A stretch of 64,000 nt of DNA from Astropecten irregularis (taxonomy: Eukaryota; Echinodermata; Asteroidea; Paxillosida; Astropectinidae), in the NCBI GenBank assembly GCA_963971285.1, contig OZ020254.1, positions 13,454,001-13,518,000 on the forward strand, in the 5' to 3' direction. Shown here one piece after another: positions 45,246 through 56,288 of this stretch. The position numbers and the translations under genes were made by a program. Each line of letters opens with the position of its first letter. Position 1 is the first letter of the stretch. The notes under the pieces are model-generated. The model was not told the DNA's origin. It ran no database searches and saw only the letters and a list, made by a program, of their open reading frames with translations.

Positions 45246-45459
45246 CCTACTTCCTACCCCCTCCCCCGGGATGGGGCAGGGAAAAACCAATGTGAAGTCA
45301 CTTTAGACATCCCACTGTCCTATTTATCTGGTATCACACACAGCTCATCAATTTTTGTTACATCTCAAAAAAATTCATAAAGTTTAAGAAGCCAATGCAA
45401 TATGCAGTTGTTTCCATAAGCAGCTATATGTCAGTAACACCTCTACTATATTTATTTAT

Positions 45460-45575
45460 ATGTGGATCGGTTTGCGGAAACACCATGTAAGAATCGTTCG
45501 TACTTTCGCACTTCTATTTCGTTCGCACTTCTCGCAATTAAGGTCTCAACGTTTCGACTAGCTTAGAGCAAGCTT
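45460..45575 (+). repeat. Half copy of the 5.5-kb fold-back element
   Basis: ATGTGGATCGGTTTGCGG, 'aagaatcgttcgtac', 'cacttctatttcgttcg', CTCAACGTTTCGAC. It stops just past the centre, so the second arm is missing. Confidence 0.8.
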
Positions 45576-46149
45576 ACTGTACACCCCCTACAATACGGTT
45601 GTATGACACCATGTGATTATAAAGGGAAGTATTGAAATGAGAATATCTCACTCTCCTGTCCAAAAGAATAAGCCTTCGTTTTGCCGGTGGCCCGCCCTCT
45701 ACGCCCACTACCCTTGTTATGCAATTTCAAATGTGGTTAGAGACTGGTTGTCCGCTATGGGTTGTCTCCTAGCGGTAACATAGCGTGGGTTCTCATCTCA
45801 GCACCAATAAATCCCTCGCACTAAAAACTTCGGCAAGAAATACATCAGTCTAAAGAACAATATCTGGAGGTGACATTACTCATTTTGATGCAGCATGAGG
45901 GAGCCTTTTTTGATCGACTGCTGAACGCAGTCATGGCGGGTCGACGCCCTGTCGAGGAAGATTGAGTTTACTAATGAGAAGAGTTCGATGGATCGACACC
46001 ATATATGCTAAGTGTCAAGATGATTTGAAATCAGACTTGAACAAATAGTACGAGATTTCCAACATTCCTGCCATTCGTTGAGTTATGTTCTTCTTTAACC
46101 AGAATGTGTGAGAATAAAAACAATCCGGAATAGTTCATAAGTATATGCT
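45576..46149. other. Intergenic, nothing recognised
   Basis: Unique-looking sequence between a half fold-back element and a complete CGCGTCAGGCC element. Confidence 0.5.
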
Positions 46150-46504
46150 TGGAGCTTGGAGGGCCTGACGCGTTTCGATCCTAGCTGGATCATTTTTTAT
46201 CGAAGGCTAAATGAAATGAAGACAGGAACACGCGTACATACTTCTCCATCTTCCCTATTCCTCCCTCTACCCCCATTCTTCTCCATTCCTTTGTTGTTGT
46301 CTTCATTTGATCTGCCTATACCCCAGGCTTGTTTTCCCCTGCATGACCACGCTTACCATACCCACCCTAATCTCTCCTTTTCTCCTGATCCTGTTATCCA
46401 TTTCATGTGTATCTTTACTTGCATATTCTTGCCCTCTTGTTATTCAGACTTCGATAAAGATCCTGATAGGATCGACACGCGTCAGACCCATTCTAACTTC
46501 AAAA
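46150..46504. repeat. CGCGTCAGGCC fold-back family, complete copy
   Basis: GGAGGGCCTGACGCGTTTCG and ATCCTAGCTGGATC at the left mirror GATCCTGATAGGATCG and ACACGCGTCAGACCC at the right. About 355 bp with a pyrimidine-rich interior. Partial copies at 5041, 35533, 50104 and 50376. Confidence 0.8.
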
Positions 46505-47589
46505 GTTTACTTCTTCATGTGCCCACTGTATCCCCTTTGAAATGTTGTCATATTAAAAAAAAAACTATACATTTGAAAAATAACATACTGATCCAACTTA
46601 GAATCAAGATAATCAACTCAGTATTATTGATATATTTAGCACAGGGAGGTGCACAAAATCCATAAACCTTAATTAATTGTTTTCAGTTTTTCTGAAAATA
46701 TGCATGACTATCGATTTTGGTTGACATTGTTTCATTTTCACGGGATGATTTCACAGGCAATTTGAAATTCGAGCAATTTGAAATTGCCCTTCAAAGTTCA
46801 AACTGTCCCTGAAAAAATACTCTGTGTCTATTCCATGTCAGACACGTAAGTACATGAAACTCGATGTTGATCAGGATTTGGACTGTCAAAACACAATCCT
46901 TCACGTTTGCACGGCATTTGGCCATCCCCCTTTCACCCCCTACCCAGCCACAAGCAACCTTGTCCTTCAAACAAGATGGTTCAGATCTTGTTTTTGAATT
47001 CAGGAATCGACAGAGACCTATAAGAACTATCTAGTGTTTTAATTTTGCATCAAAATGGGACCAAGTCTCGAGGAATTCGGCCATAATTTTAGAATTTACA
47101 GATGGTTATCTGCCACTTCACCTGTTGTGCCGTGTGTAACCGGGCGCGAGCTGACACTGGGCGCTGCTAAAGAGAAAGTACCAAGTGTCCTTGTCTGACA
47201 CATGGAGTTTCATCTGCACTTTTTCTGCCCAGTCTTGAAACAAGGCTTTCCTTTTTGGCTCAGGCAGTGAACTATTCTCAATCGACAGTTGAAGTTTTTA
47301 GGAAATAATACTATAAGTTCCCAATGATGTACATTTCATTTCTGTTCTTTGCTGCTATAGTAGATATCCGTTGTACTCGTATGGTTGTCATGGATGTTAT
47401 TATAATCGTAATGTTTCACTTCTGTAAAGATTGTGTATGCCTCTGGCAGTCTGGAATCAAGTCTACGCCTTCCCTCCCCTTGTAAAGTACTGAGCAATTA
47501 AAACACCTGGTAACCCAGTCATCTTTGTTGTCTTGTAATTGACCAATATGTTACATCATGATTGAGCGGAGTGATAGTGTTTGGGGGGT
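46505..47589. other. Intergenic, nothing recognised
   Basis: AT-rich, no coding or repeat signal noticed. Confidence 0.5.
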
Positions 47590-48300
47590 CCGGGCAGAGA
47601 CTGTCAGCGTTAATTAGTTGGCTCTCAGCCGCGGAATTTACGCCCGGTCCTCGGCGTCACTTTGCGGGCACCGTTTGCGAACCGGCAAACTAAGCTGCAA
47701 GAAAGAGAACAAGGCACCAAGCGTTCCGCAGGGATAAAAATAAATACAAAACGCAGCGGACCAACGGCCACATCTGCCGCCGGGGATTTCACTCGCCCTA
47801 CCGCTTAATTAAAAGCTAATTCCGCTTGTCACAGACGAGTACGGGAAAAATGACGAGAAGTCGTCATGTCCGTAGCGAGGGGGCCGGGGGATCGAGCTAT
47901 TTCTTGCCCCCTTTGCACGCGTCAGAGACGTGGTGGAGTCGGTTCTCCTTTTATGTCCCGTACAAAGTTCCATCTACGTGAGAAAAGAGGCAACGGACGA
48001 AATCTTGTGACCCACAAACACACCTTCTTGAAGATAAGAATTAGACTCGTCCTGGCATGCTCTTTTATTGGATCATGATGCAGGGACAAGACTCGCTAGG
48101 CAGTGATGTGGTCTCGGTGACAATTATTATCGATCGGATATTAATTGCGGTTGCAGATAACTTGAGGTTTCATCTCAGGGAACTAATGCGGCTGCAGCGG
48201 TTACAAATCAATCCATCACACAATGTGCCAAGATGTCACCACGCCTCGCACGAGGCGAGGGCGCACATTCACATAATGGAAATGCTTCTGTCAAGAACTT
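47590..48300. other. Unique GC-richer block with homeodomain-type sites, possible enhancer
   Basis: 47600-47850 carries GTTAATTAG, TTAATTAAAAGCTAATT and a run of GC-rich unique sequence. 48090-48260 carries GACAATTATTATCG, GATATTAATTGCGG and ACAAATCAATCCATCA. No open frame is convincing (the 47866-48407 frames have no splice context). Conservation is untested. Confidence 0.35.
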
Positions 48301-48345
48301 GCACTTTTAGTATTACAAATAAATTACCATTTTACACTTTGCACT

Positions 48346-48663
48346 TAAAGGTAGTATCATACTTCGGTAGCATACCGAAACAGAAATCTTCACAGATTGA
48401 CCTATAACTTGCAGGGTATAATAAAGATGGTGATGGTGGAAACATACTGCTTAAAATGTTCTGCCTGAAATGCTGTTTTTATCTAGAAAACAGTAAATCC
48501 AGTGACCAAAATTATTTTTGATCTTTCAAAGATCGAAAATAAAAGAAAAAAGACTTAAGAAATACTGTGGCTGTTTTTCACTGTTTTCTCAAATAGTGGG
48601 CAATGTGTAGGACTGAAATTTTCACAGATGACTGTTACTGCATCTGCCTTGATATTTTTGCCG
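48346..48663 (+). repeat. TTAA-flanked element A, right end lost
   Basis: TTAA|AGGTAGTATCATACTTCG at the left. The interior aligns with other copies as far as 'ccttgatatttttgcc', where the element is cut. Confidence 0.8.
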
Positions 48664-48984
48664 TTTATAGGGGTAAGACATGAACACGTGCCATCACACT
48701 AGGCATACACGTGCAATTGTTTGTCGTGGATCTTAATTTAAATTCGTTGAGCAAAGCTGTTTTAAAAATCGTTCACTGATCATTAAACCCATTTTTGGTC
48801 ATTATTCCAAATCTATATTTTGTCAAATACATGTTTTTGGGTGGATACAGTATTTAATATACCATCACCGAAAATTTACTCTGGAACACAATATACGGGC
48901 GTCCAAATTAATACCGATTTTTTCCAAGGTAATTCACATTTCAGTTTATATCCATTCAGGGCCTGTGCCAAATGCACTGCCCTG

Positions 48985-49145
48985 CTTTACACTAACATTA
49001 TGCTAAATGTGTTGTGTATAACTTGTGATTGTTCTTTGGCTGTTGTTCGCTGACCATGAATATCAAATAACATGTTTAATGGTTTATTGTTCGAGCAAGA
49101 CATTTTGCGCTAAGCATTTTTTGTGCTAAACAGATCCATCATTGA
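48985..49145 (-). repeat. aagcac-family fragment
   Basis: Reverse-orientation match to 20833-21062: 'acttgtgattgttctttggc', 'gttgttcgctgacc', 'ttgcgctaagca'. Confidence 0.6.
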
Positions 49146-49816
49146 CCCAGATGGATTGAACCTTTGTAATTCAGAAAACAGTAGATTCATGGATAAACAG
49201 ATCGATGAATATATTAAGCAATTCATAAACAAATGAACTAATTATTAACAAATCAAAGTTCTAATGATATGCAGTGCATTTTTCAATCGGGAAAATTCTT
49301 ACAGGGAGCCAGCCAGTCAGGTTTGCCCGTGGGTCAATCGCGGTATACTACGGGGGAGTTAGTCGGGGAGCTGTCGATGGGAGATTCGGGCTGACTCGGT
49401 AATTCATTCGGTGTGACGGTCAGCTTCTGCTCCGGCCAAACGACCCGACCCACTTAAACACTGGGAGACTTGCGTCTAAATGCTCCAAACGATAAGGAGT
49501 GACCTATATGATTTTTTTAGATCATCCAATGACACGGTCACAAAATTAAATTGATTAGCCACCTTCTAATTACTTTCTAAAAAAAAATTTGTCAACTCAC
49601 AAATGCATCGTGATCAAAAACAAATACGTATCAAAATAGCCATTCGCAATGACCTTCAAGTTGACCGTATAGCCGCGTTCAATATTATTTACCAGATGTG
49701 TGAAGATTTTTATTGACCAGACAAATATTGCAATTGCCAGCCCCCTCCATGTCCATTTGCCTAATTCAACTCGATTCTAACCATTCCTATATGGCCAATG
49801 TCTGTCACGGACATCT
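49146..49816. other. Intergenic, nothing recognised
   Basis: 49300-49450 is GC-richer and unique; no gene seen. Confidence 0.45.
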
Positions 49817-49935
49817 GGGTCCTGTATGTTTACGGCAAAGGATTCCATATTTAGGGATCCACGTCCTATGCAGGGTACGCAAAAATGGGATCCGGATCAG
49901 TAGAATCCGTGATCCTTTGCATTAAACAAACAGGC
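49817..49935. repeat. GGATCC-rich palindromic element, copy 1
   Basis: 'gtttacggcaaaggattcc' at the left mirrors 'ggatcctttgcattaaac'-like sequence at the right ('tgatcctttgcattaaacaa'). Central 'tagggatccacgtcctatgc' is shared with 52740-52868. Confidence 0.8.
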
Positions 49936-49999
49936 ATGTTCGGACATGAACTGAAAACGAGATATTTAAGACAGAATATAATTGCTTAGAGTTAGTCAG

Positions 50000-50096
50000 T
50001 GTTGGAGTACTCGTACTCGTTAATATACAGGCAAATACTCGGCCCGTACTCGATGAAAAGTACTCTGTACTCAGATCTGAGGACTCTACTCCAACA
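50000..50096. repeat. Palindrome of GAGTAC/GTACTC motifs
   Basis: TGTTGGAGTACTCGTACTCG at the left, AGGACTCTACTCCAACA at the right. The same GAGTCCGAGTAC words recur at 53440-53565. Confidence 0.65.
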
Positions 50097-50103
50097 TTGG
50101 AGT

Positions 50104-50275
50104 TAGAAGGGCCTGACGCGTTTCGATCCTAACTAGATCTTTTTTAAGTCTAAATGACAAGGGGACAAGAACATGGAAGTGAATCGAAACACAAATGAAT
50201 GGATGAGAGGATCAGGACTATAGGAGGGGATTGGTCAGACAAAGAGGGGTCAGGTAGGCAAGACCAAAGTTACCA
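50104..50275 (+). repeat. CGCGTCAGGCC fold-back family, left half
   Basis: 'agaagggcctgacgcgtttc', 'gatcctaactagatc', 'aagtctaaatgacaaggg'. Right half missing. Confidence 0.75.
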
Positions 50276-50375
50276 GACTATTATTATAAATATTGTTTAT
50301 ATTATTTGATACATGTAATGAAATGCTGCAAACTGCTCATCATCCAAAATGATGACCTGAAATGTATAAAATGCT

Positions 50376-50512
50376 TGGAGTTAGAAGGACATGAGGCGTT
50401 TCGATCCAGCAGGATCTTTATCGAAGCCTAAAACGAGCCGTATTACGGTATTACGGAGGTCGCTGGTTCGAATCCTGCTCCAGTCAATTTGCTGTGTTCA
50501 TTTTCCAAGCAT
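50376..50512 (+). repeat. Chimera: CGCGTCAGGCC end joined to SINE box B
   Basis: 'ggcgtttcgatccagcagg' and 'atctttatcgaagcctaaa' run directly into 'cggaggtcgctggttcgaat' and 'cctgctccagtcaattt', the 3' part of the tRNA-derived head. Confidence 0.7.
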
Positions 50513-50881
50513 TTATATCAATTATTTATTATTGATTGTTTTCATTATTTGTTTTTTGTATTCATTTTTATTGTTTTTCATTGAAGATTTCAGACATTTA
50601 TCTTATCTTCTGATTAAGGTATAGCTGAAAAGTGTAATTGGTAGAGAAAATACCAGAGGAAAGTGGCGATGGGTGTACAAGGCAGAAGCTTGTGTCACGA
50701 TAGCCCATTTTGGTGTCAACCCACAAAAGTTATTGCCCTTAAATAGTTGTACATATACAAGGCGTTTGGCCCAGTGAAGAAAAGTTTGATTCAAGCATGC
50801 ACTGTCTTGATAAAGCTTTCAAAATTGTATTTTTCTTTAAAGGAATTTGTCTAATTGAATAGAAATTCTTTGAAAGGTTAA

Positions 50882-51150
50882 CAAAGAAATTTTGACTGGA
50901 GTAGGATTCGAACCGGGGACCTCCTTGCACCTTTCAATGACTTATAATTCAGTTAGTTTTCGTTGTGGTTATTTGATGATTGAACAGAAATTTTTAAGCC
51001 GTATCCTCTTTGACTGATCTATCATGTACCGTTCCCAGGTTGCAGCATTGCTGCGAGTATCGATAAAATGATCCTTGGGGGTATGGCGATGTGTGCGTGG
51101 TTTCATGGTTCGAATCCCGCTCCAGTCAATTTTTCTTTGTTCACTTTCAA
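50882..51150. repeat. tRNA-derived SINE cluster (heads on both strands, shared body)
   Basis: 50882-50925 is a minus-strand head ('gactggagtaggattcgaac'). 50926-51106 is the SINE body ('tttcaatgacttataattca', 'gccgtatcctctttgactg', 'catgtaccgttcccagg'). 51107-51150 is a plus-strand box B with GGTTCGAATCCCGCTCCAG. Confidence 0.7.
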
Positions 51151-52398
51151 TCCTTTTATTTTAGATTAAATTAATCAAGACAACGGAGCATAATTAATGG
51201 CAACTATATGGCCAATTGAAACTAAATCTGAATGATATATTGCTTATGGAAACGGAATACATTTATAAAGATGTAATTTCAAATCGATAATTTATGACTA
51301 TGAATGAAACAGCAATCACCGGAGAAGTCAAAGAAATTTGGGCGATGCCGAACTTCATTCGATTTGATAGCACCACATGCATCACTCTGTCCGTCATAGC
51401 CTATATAGGAGAGGTCCGAATACCGATATCCCCATGCTTACGCACACATGCCACATTGGGGTAATCTAGCCCCCTAATTTTTCCGTAATGAGGTAGGATT
51501 AACAGTAATCTTGCCCGGCCTTGTCGAGAAATTGGCCCAATTTCCGTGTGGAATTAGACATATGACACAATCTTGCCCGGCGGAGTGAGCGGGAGCAGCA
51601 CTGGCCCCTTATCTGTAGCCGGCCCAAAACCTTACCGCCATCGGTGTTCCTTAAGAGGGGTCCGGTGGGTCAGGGTGGGGTGGGTTTTGGGGGCAAAGAT
51701 GTTTAATTTCAGGCGAGAAGAGACAACAACAACATTAAACAAACGACGACAGAAGCACGTGATTCCTGCAACCTCTTATTGAAGTTGTCTACGATGCCAG
51801 GATGTCATAAGATGCTTTGGCACTTATCATCGAGGACTCTTGACAAGCTTTCTCTGTGTCTTGATACGATGAGGAATCACAGCGACACGAGTTGGCCCGG
51901 CCAGCACGAGTCACTCCCTCCTCTGTGTATGTTTTCTGGCGGGGAAGCTGTATTTTCTCTCTCTCTTTTCTCTCCTTTTCTCTAATGTGTTGATTCATGC
52001 CCGTGATTGGTTATCAGTGTTGTTACGAGCTCGGTTCTATTTATGAGCGGGCTCCCTGACAATGTTGACGGGGGACACACCCAAGACCAATCATCGCACT
52101 GACTGGGTTCTTGTACCCCATGATGCTATGCACGGGACCCCTCCAGAAATGCCAAGTCATAGCACTGATCACGAGTCTAAGAGGTACTTGGGTATATGAA
52201 CAGTCATATAGTCAATTGGTTGCTTGGTTGGACGGACCGTCTGTCCGTCCGTCACTTTGTCAATCTGTCGGTGAGTTCATCACTCAGTGTGGTGATCGGT
52301 CAGCTAGCCAATCAATAAGTCCTTAGCATTGACTTGTGGGGGGCCTTTATTGCTCTTGAAATCCGTTTTGACTATTTCTTTCTGCAGGGAAGCTAAGA
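51151..52398. other. Intergenic, nothing recognised
   Basis: GC-richer unique block at 51.56-51.7 kb and 51.8-52.0 kb; open frames on both strands lack splice context. No gene supported. Confidence 0.45.
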
Positions 52399-52541
52399 AT
52401 GGGAGACTTTGAAGAACCGGTCTTCAAGTCAACAGCGCACGCGCACACACGCGTACGCATGCGCAAAACAACGCGCTCATGCTCACAATTGCGAGCGCGT
52501 GCGCTGTTGACTTGAAGACCGGTTCTCCAAAGTCTCCCATT
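52399..52541. repeat. Long-armed palindrome (AATGGGAGACTTTG), copy 2
   Basis: Nearly identical to 30652-30795, including the 42-bp arms and the CGCGCA-rich centre. Small differences lie only in the loop. Confidence 0.9.
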
Positions 52542-52739
52542 GTTCATTTTTTTCTGTCATTATTGTATTTATTTATTTGGAAAATCTATTCTGACTTTTT
52601 GGACAGTACAATCGTACCCAAAGATATCATGTGGAATCCGTGCTCGTATGTCTAGAAACTTAACCTTTATATAATTAGAAAAAAAAAACCACATACATGT
52701 CCCGTTACATTCCCTGTAAGAGTAAGCCAAAGTATACTA

Positions 52740-52868
52740 GGGGCCAGTTTGTTTAACGCAAAGGATCCCAGATTTAGGGATCCACGTCCTATGCAGAGTA
52801 CGCTAAAATGGGATCCGGATCCGGATCCGCAGATTCCGTGATCCTGTGCATTAAACAAACAGGGCCCC
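52740..52868. repeat. GGATCC-rich palindromic element, copy 2
   Basis: GGGGCCAGTTTGTTTAACGC at the left and GCATTAAACAAACAGGGCC at the right. The interior has GGATCCGGATCCGGATCCG. Related to 49817-49935. Confidence 0.85.
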
Positions 52869-53439
52869 AAGATCTTAAAGTAATAGACTTCGCTGACAAA
52901 TTGAACAAAAGAGAAAAAAATGTCTTTTTGTCAGGCAGGCGGTAAGAACAACAAGAACAACGACAATGACCCTATACCACAATAATACAAACACACACAC
53001 AACAATAACAAGAGGAACAAAAATACATTTATTGTTTTCATCTGTAAGGAATTTCTATTTTAATTTCTTCTTCTCAACTTTAAACTTTGATTCAACTCCA
53101 CAAAATGATTCATAGACGGGCTACACAGGCGGGACTGGGGTGTCATGATAGGGCAGTATTGGGTGTCGTGAATAGATCCAGTACCTTCATTCCCCCAGCG
53201 TCATCATGCTGCAAATTTAATTTTTAAAAGCAATTTTTTCCTCCGCCTACAACCAATCAAGAGATTAGAGACCGCCACGATGGCATCACGCTTGTATAAC
53301 ATGACGTGTTTTTTAATAGTCCCGGTCTTAATAGATCTACACGCTAGAAAATATTTGCCATTACAAACGGGCATCCGGGGTTTCCTCAAGAAATTAACAC
53401 CTTGTCAGGGTCCATCAAGGTTTGAGAGGACCCCTCTCT
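52869..53439. other. Intergenic, nothing recognised
   Basis: AT-rich with a short AACAA-rich tract near 52950-53020. No gene seen. Confidence 0.5.
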
Positions 53440-53565
53440 TGGGCCGAGTCCGAGTACATTACTGAGGAGTCCAAGTCCAGGGTATCGAGTCCGAACATTC
53501 AAGGTCGAGTACAGGGCAGAGTCTGAGTACCAAATGCTGAGTCCGTGTCCGAGTACAGTACCAAC
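53440..53565. repeat. GAGTCCGAGTAC degenerate tandem
   Basis: About eight imperfect copies of GAGTCCGAGTAC / GAGTCCAAG. Related to the palindrome at 50000-50096. Confidence 0.65.
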
Positions 53566-53730
53566 GCACAGTGCAAAAAGTTGCATTTTGTTTCACGAAG
53601 ATGTTCATTATTGGATGTTGTGCCACTCTTCTCGGAAATGAATGTTTTTCAAACCTTGCAAATGACACTGTGCTGCTTACTCCATTTGATACTAAACTCC
53701 TGATGATCTTCATACTCCCATTGTATATAT

Positions 53731-53995
53731 ATTGGTTTTTATCAAAGAAATACAGATTCATTGGCAAAAATATCAAGACAAATACAATAAAAGCCATCTG
53801 TCAGTCCCATTCGGTGCCCAATGTTTTAGAAAACAGTGAAAAACAGCCACAGTATTTTCTCCTTTATTTTGATCTTTTATAAGATCAAACAGATTTTCGG
53901 TCGTTGTTTTACTAATTTCTGGATAAATACAGCATTTCAGGCGGAAAAATGTTAACGGTATGTTTCTACCACCATCTTTATATCTTGTAAGTTCA
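53731..53995 (-). repeat. TTAA-flanked element A, both ends lost
   Basis: Interior only: 'tttttatcaaagaaatacag', 'tgatcttttataagatcaaa', 'ggcggaaaaatgttaacgg', 'tatcttgtaagtt'. Confidence 0.75.
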
Positions 53996-55825
53996 AGGTC
54001 CAAATATCATAATAATGTAAAACATGCTTACAATTTGTAAGCAGTTTAATCAATATTAACTCACTAAATTTGCTTCTTCAAAAATGCATCTTTTTTGTTG
54101 AGCAATCTGTTACAGCGCCCTCAGTTGACTAAATATTATTAGGCATACCCTTGAGATTGCAATGGAGGCGTACCTGCATAAAACACGTTGTATTTATATT
54201 GATAATCAGGCTGGTGACACCAGGTGACTTCCCCCTTATATTGTGGACTCGAGTCATAGGTCATGAGGGATTCGGGACACCTGCATGGGCATGTTTGATT
54301 CTTCTTCTTCTATCTCGGTTGTTTTGGGATTTCTTGTTTTTGTTTAGCTGTAGGCGTTGTGAGAGGCCGTACGCCAACACATATTTACCGAGCCGCAAGG
54401 TTGATAGAGTAATTGTGAGTGACAAACACAAAGTACACGAACTCATTCGCCAATTAGTAATAGTTCAAGAAGATCCTTCTTTTTTCCCTTCCTTTATCTC
54501 TTCGAGGTGTCTTCTTCATCGGGAAGAGAATCTCTCCGGAAATTGTCACTAGGTCGATCAGAAGACCGGGCTGAATTGGCGCTTCCTTGGCCGTGTCAGG
54601 TCGGGGAATCTCCAGCTCAGTTGATGGATGCTTGCAAATCTCCTTAATTTTTTGATGAATGACATTCCCAGTTAATCACTACTCGACCTTATCGATCAGA
54701 CATGCAATGGCGTGTCCGGTTTCTGGACAACCTACTCCCCAGGTTAACAAAGTCCCACATACCCCCTCCTACAAACCCCCCTCCCCCTCCATGTCTGTCA
54801 TCGTGTGTCACTATCTTCCCCCGTTGGCTCATCAGAGTTCACCCGGGGCGTGTGCCTTCTGACTGGCGGTTTACATTTCGGAGCATTTATTCCCCTGTCT
54901 CTCAAGTTAGTCTTACTCTTCCAAACTATTCTACATTGCCGTGCAACAAAGTAAAAATAGGATGATGGGTATTAAGAAAAAAACTCCAGAAACATGTTAG
55001 CAGAAAGGGCTGGGTGCATTTGCTCTAATGCGGACTGACAGCTTAAGCTTCAAGTGGTATCACTCAAATGATACTTACTGGATATGCGGCTCCTACATGT
55101 AAGATATATATAGCAAGAAGATTTTCAAGGGGGTGCGGCGGGGGACATTTCAGCCATCAAGGCGCGACGTGTGCGGTACCACTGAGGAATTTCAAGAAAA
55201 TCTCCTTTTAATTCAATTTGCGGTCAATCGGTTAATCAGTCCCAGCTCTTTGATTTAGTGATTATATCCCACAACATGCAACATGGAACGGATATATATC
55301 ATTATATATATTATAATACATAATTAAAAAATGATAACAACATGATAGAAGGTGAACACGTGTCCACAACATTTCAAAAAATGGCGAAATAAAAGGAAGT
55401 TTTTAAGGCGAACCAGGTTAAAAATTGAAACCCATTTACAATTTTGTAATTTTCAAAACGAACAATACAATGTAATGAAATGAAAAGAAGATAAGAAAAT
55501 GCTGCATATAAGGAAATTACATGATGTTTTTTTCTGGACATTATGCAAATAAGCAGAAAGAGAAGGGTATATAATCAACGACATTGAGACGTCCCATATC
55601 CCATATTAAAGTAACAGTCGGTGGCCTCTTTATTTATCATAGAATTTTGTAAGAACCTTGTTATAAAAGGACATTGTGTCATGACGAATACAAGAACAAA
55701 GATATGGACGTCATATTTTCCTCTAATTTTTATTAATAGTGGTCCAAATTAGCGAAGTCACACTGTATTATGCTCGGTGAAAGACGGATTTAAGATAAAA
55801 CAGTGCGTATCAGCATATAGAATGT
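53996..55825. other. Intergenic, nothing recognised
   Basis: The frame at 54151-54552 (133 codons) has no recognisable domain. Pyrimidine- and C-rich segment at 54.75-54.9 kb; AT-rich 55.25-55.6 kb. No gene supported. Confidence 0.5.
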
Positions 55826-56115
55826 CGTGGGTGCGAATCCCATCGTAGCAGCGTGCAAATAAAAACACATTTCTCCGGCAGAATACATTACATAGCTAGT
55901 GATTCTAAAAGCACCAATGGATAACAGGCAAACTCGACTTTCAAATTTCGATCACCGGCGCCGAAGTATCTTCACAAAAATGGCATTGAAACCATTGATG
56001 TATGTACAAGTATTCAGAAGGTCGTGGGTGCGAATCCCACCTGAGCAGCGGGCAAAGGGATAGGCACATTCGATTTCCGAATTCTCATCACCGACGCCCA
56101 ACATCTGATCACGTG
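55826..56115 (+). repeat. Second tRNA-related repeat, two tandem 3' halves
   Basis: GTCGTGGGTGCGAATCCCA occurs at about 55828 and 56023, each followed by 'gcagcg.gcaaa' and later a 'atcaccg.cgcc' motif. The box B-like GGTGCGAATCC and its pairing arm are kept; box A is absent. This is a different family from the GGTTCGAATCC SINE. Confidence 0.65.
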
Positions 56116-56288
56116 TCTTCTAAAAAAACTCCCAACCATTGAGAAATTCCCTCATGGTTGCAAAATCTTACAAAAGTGTCATCGTGTGAAAGGACACCAA
56201 TGCTTGAGAGTGGCCGATGTCCCTGGTGAATCCTTGAGAGATTTTGACCGAGGTCCAGACCCATAAGAGACCCATGTGTGAATAGGCC
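56115..56288. repeat. MITE related to 24262-24472, copy 2
   Basis: 'aaaactcccaaccattgag', 'cttacaaaagtgtcatcgtg', 'gaccgaggtccagaccc' as in copy 1. The right end lacks the second AATTTCTCAATGG arm and ends 'gtgtgaataggcc'. Confidence 0.8.
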
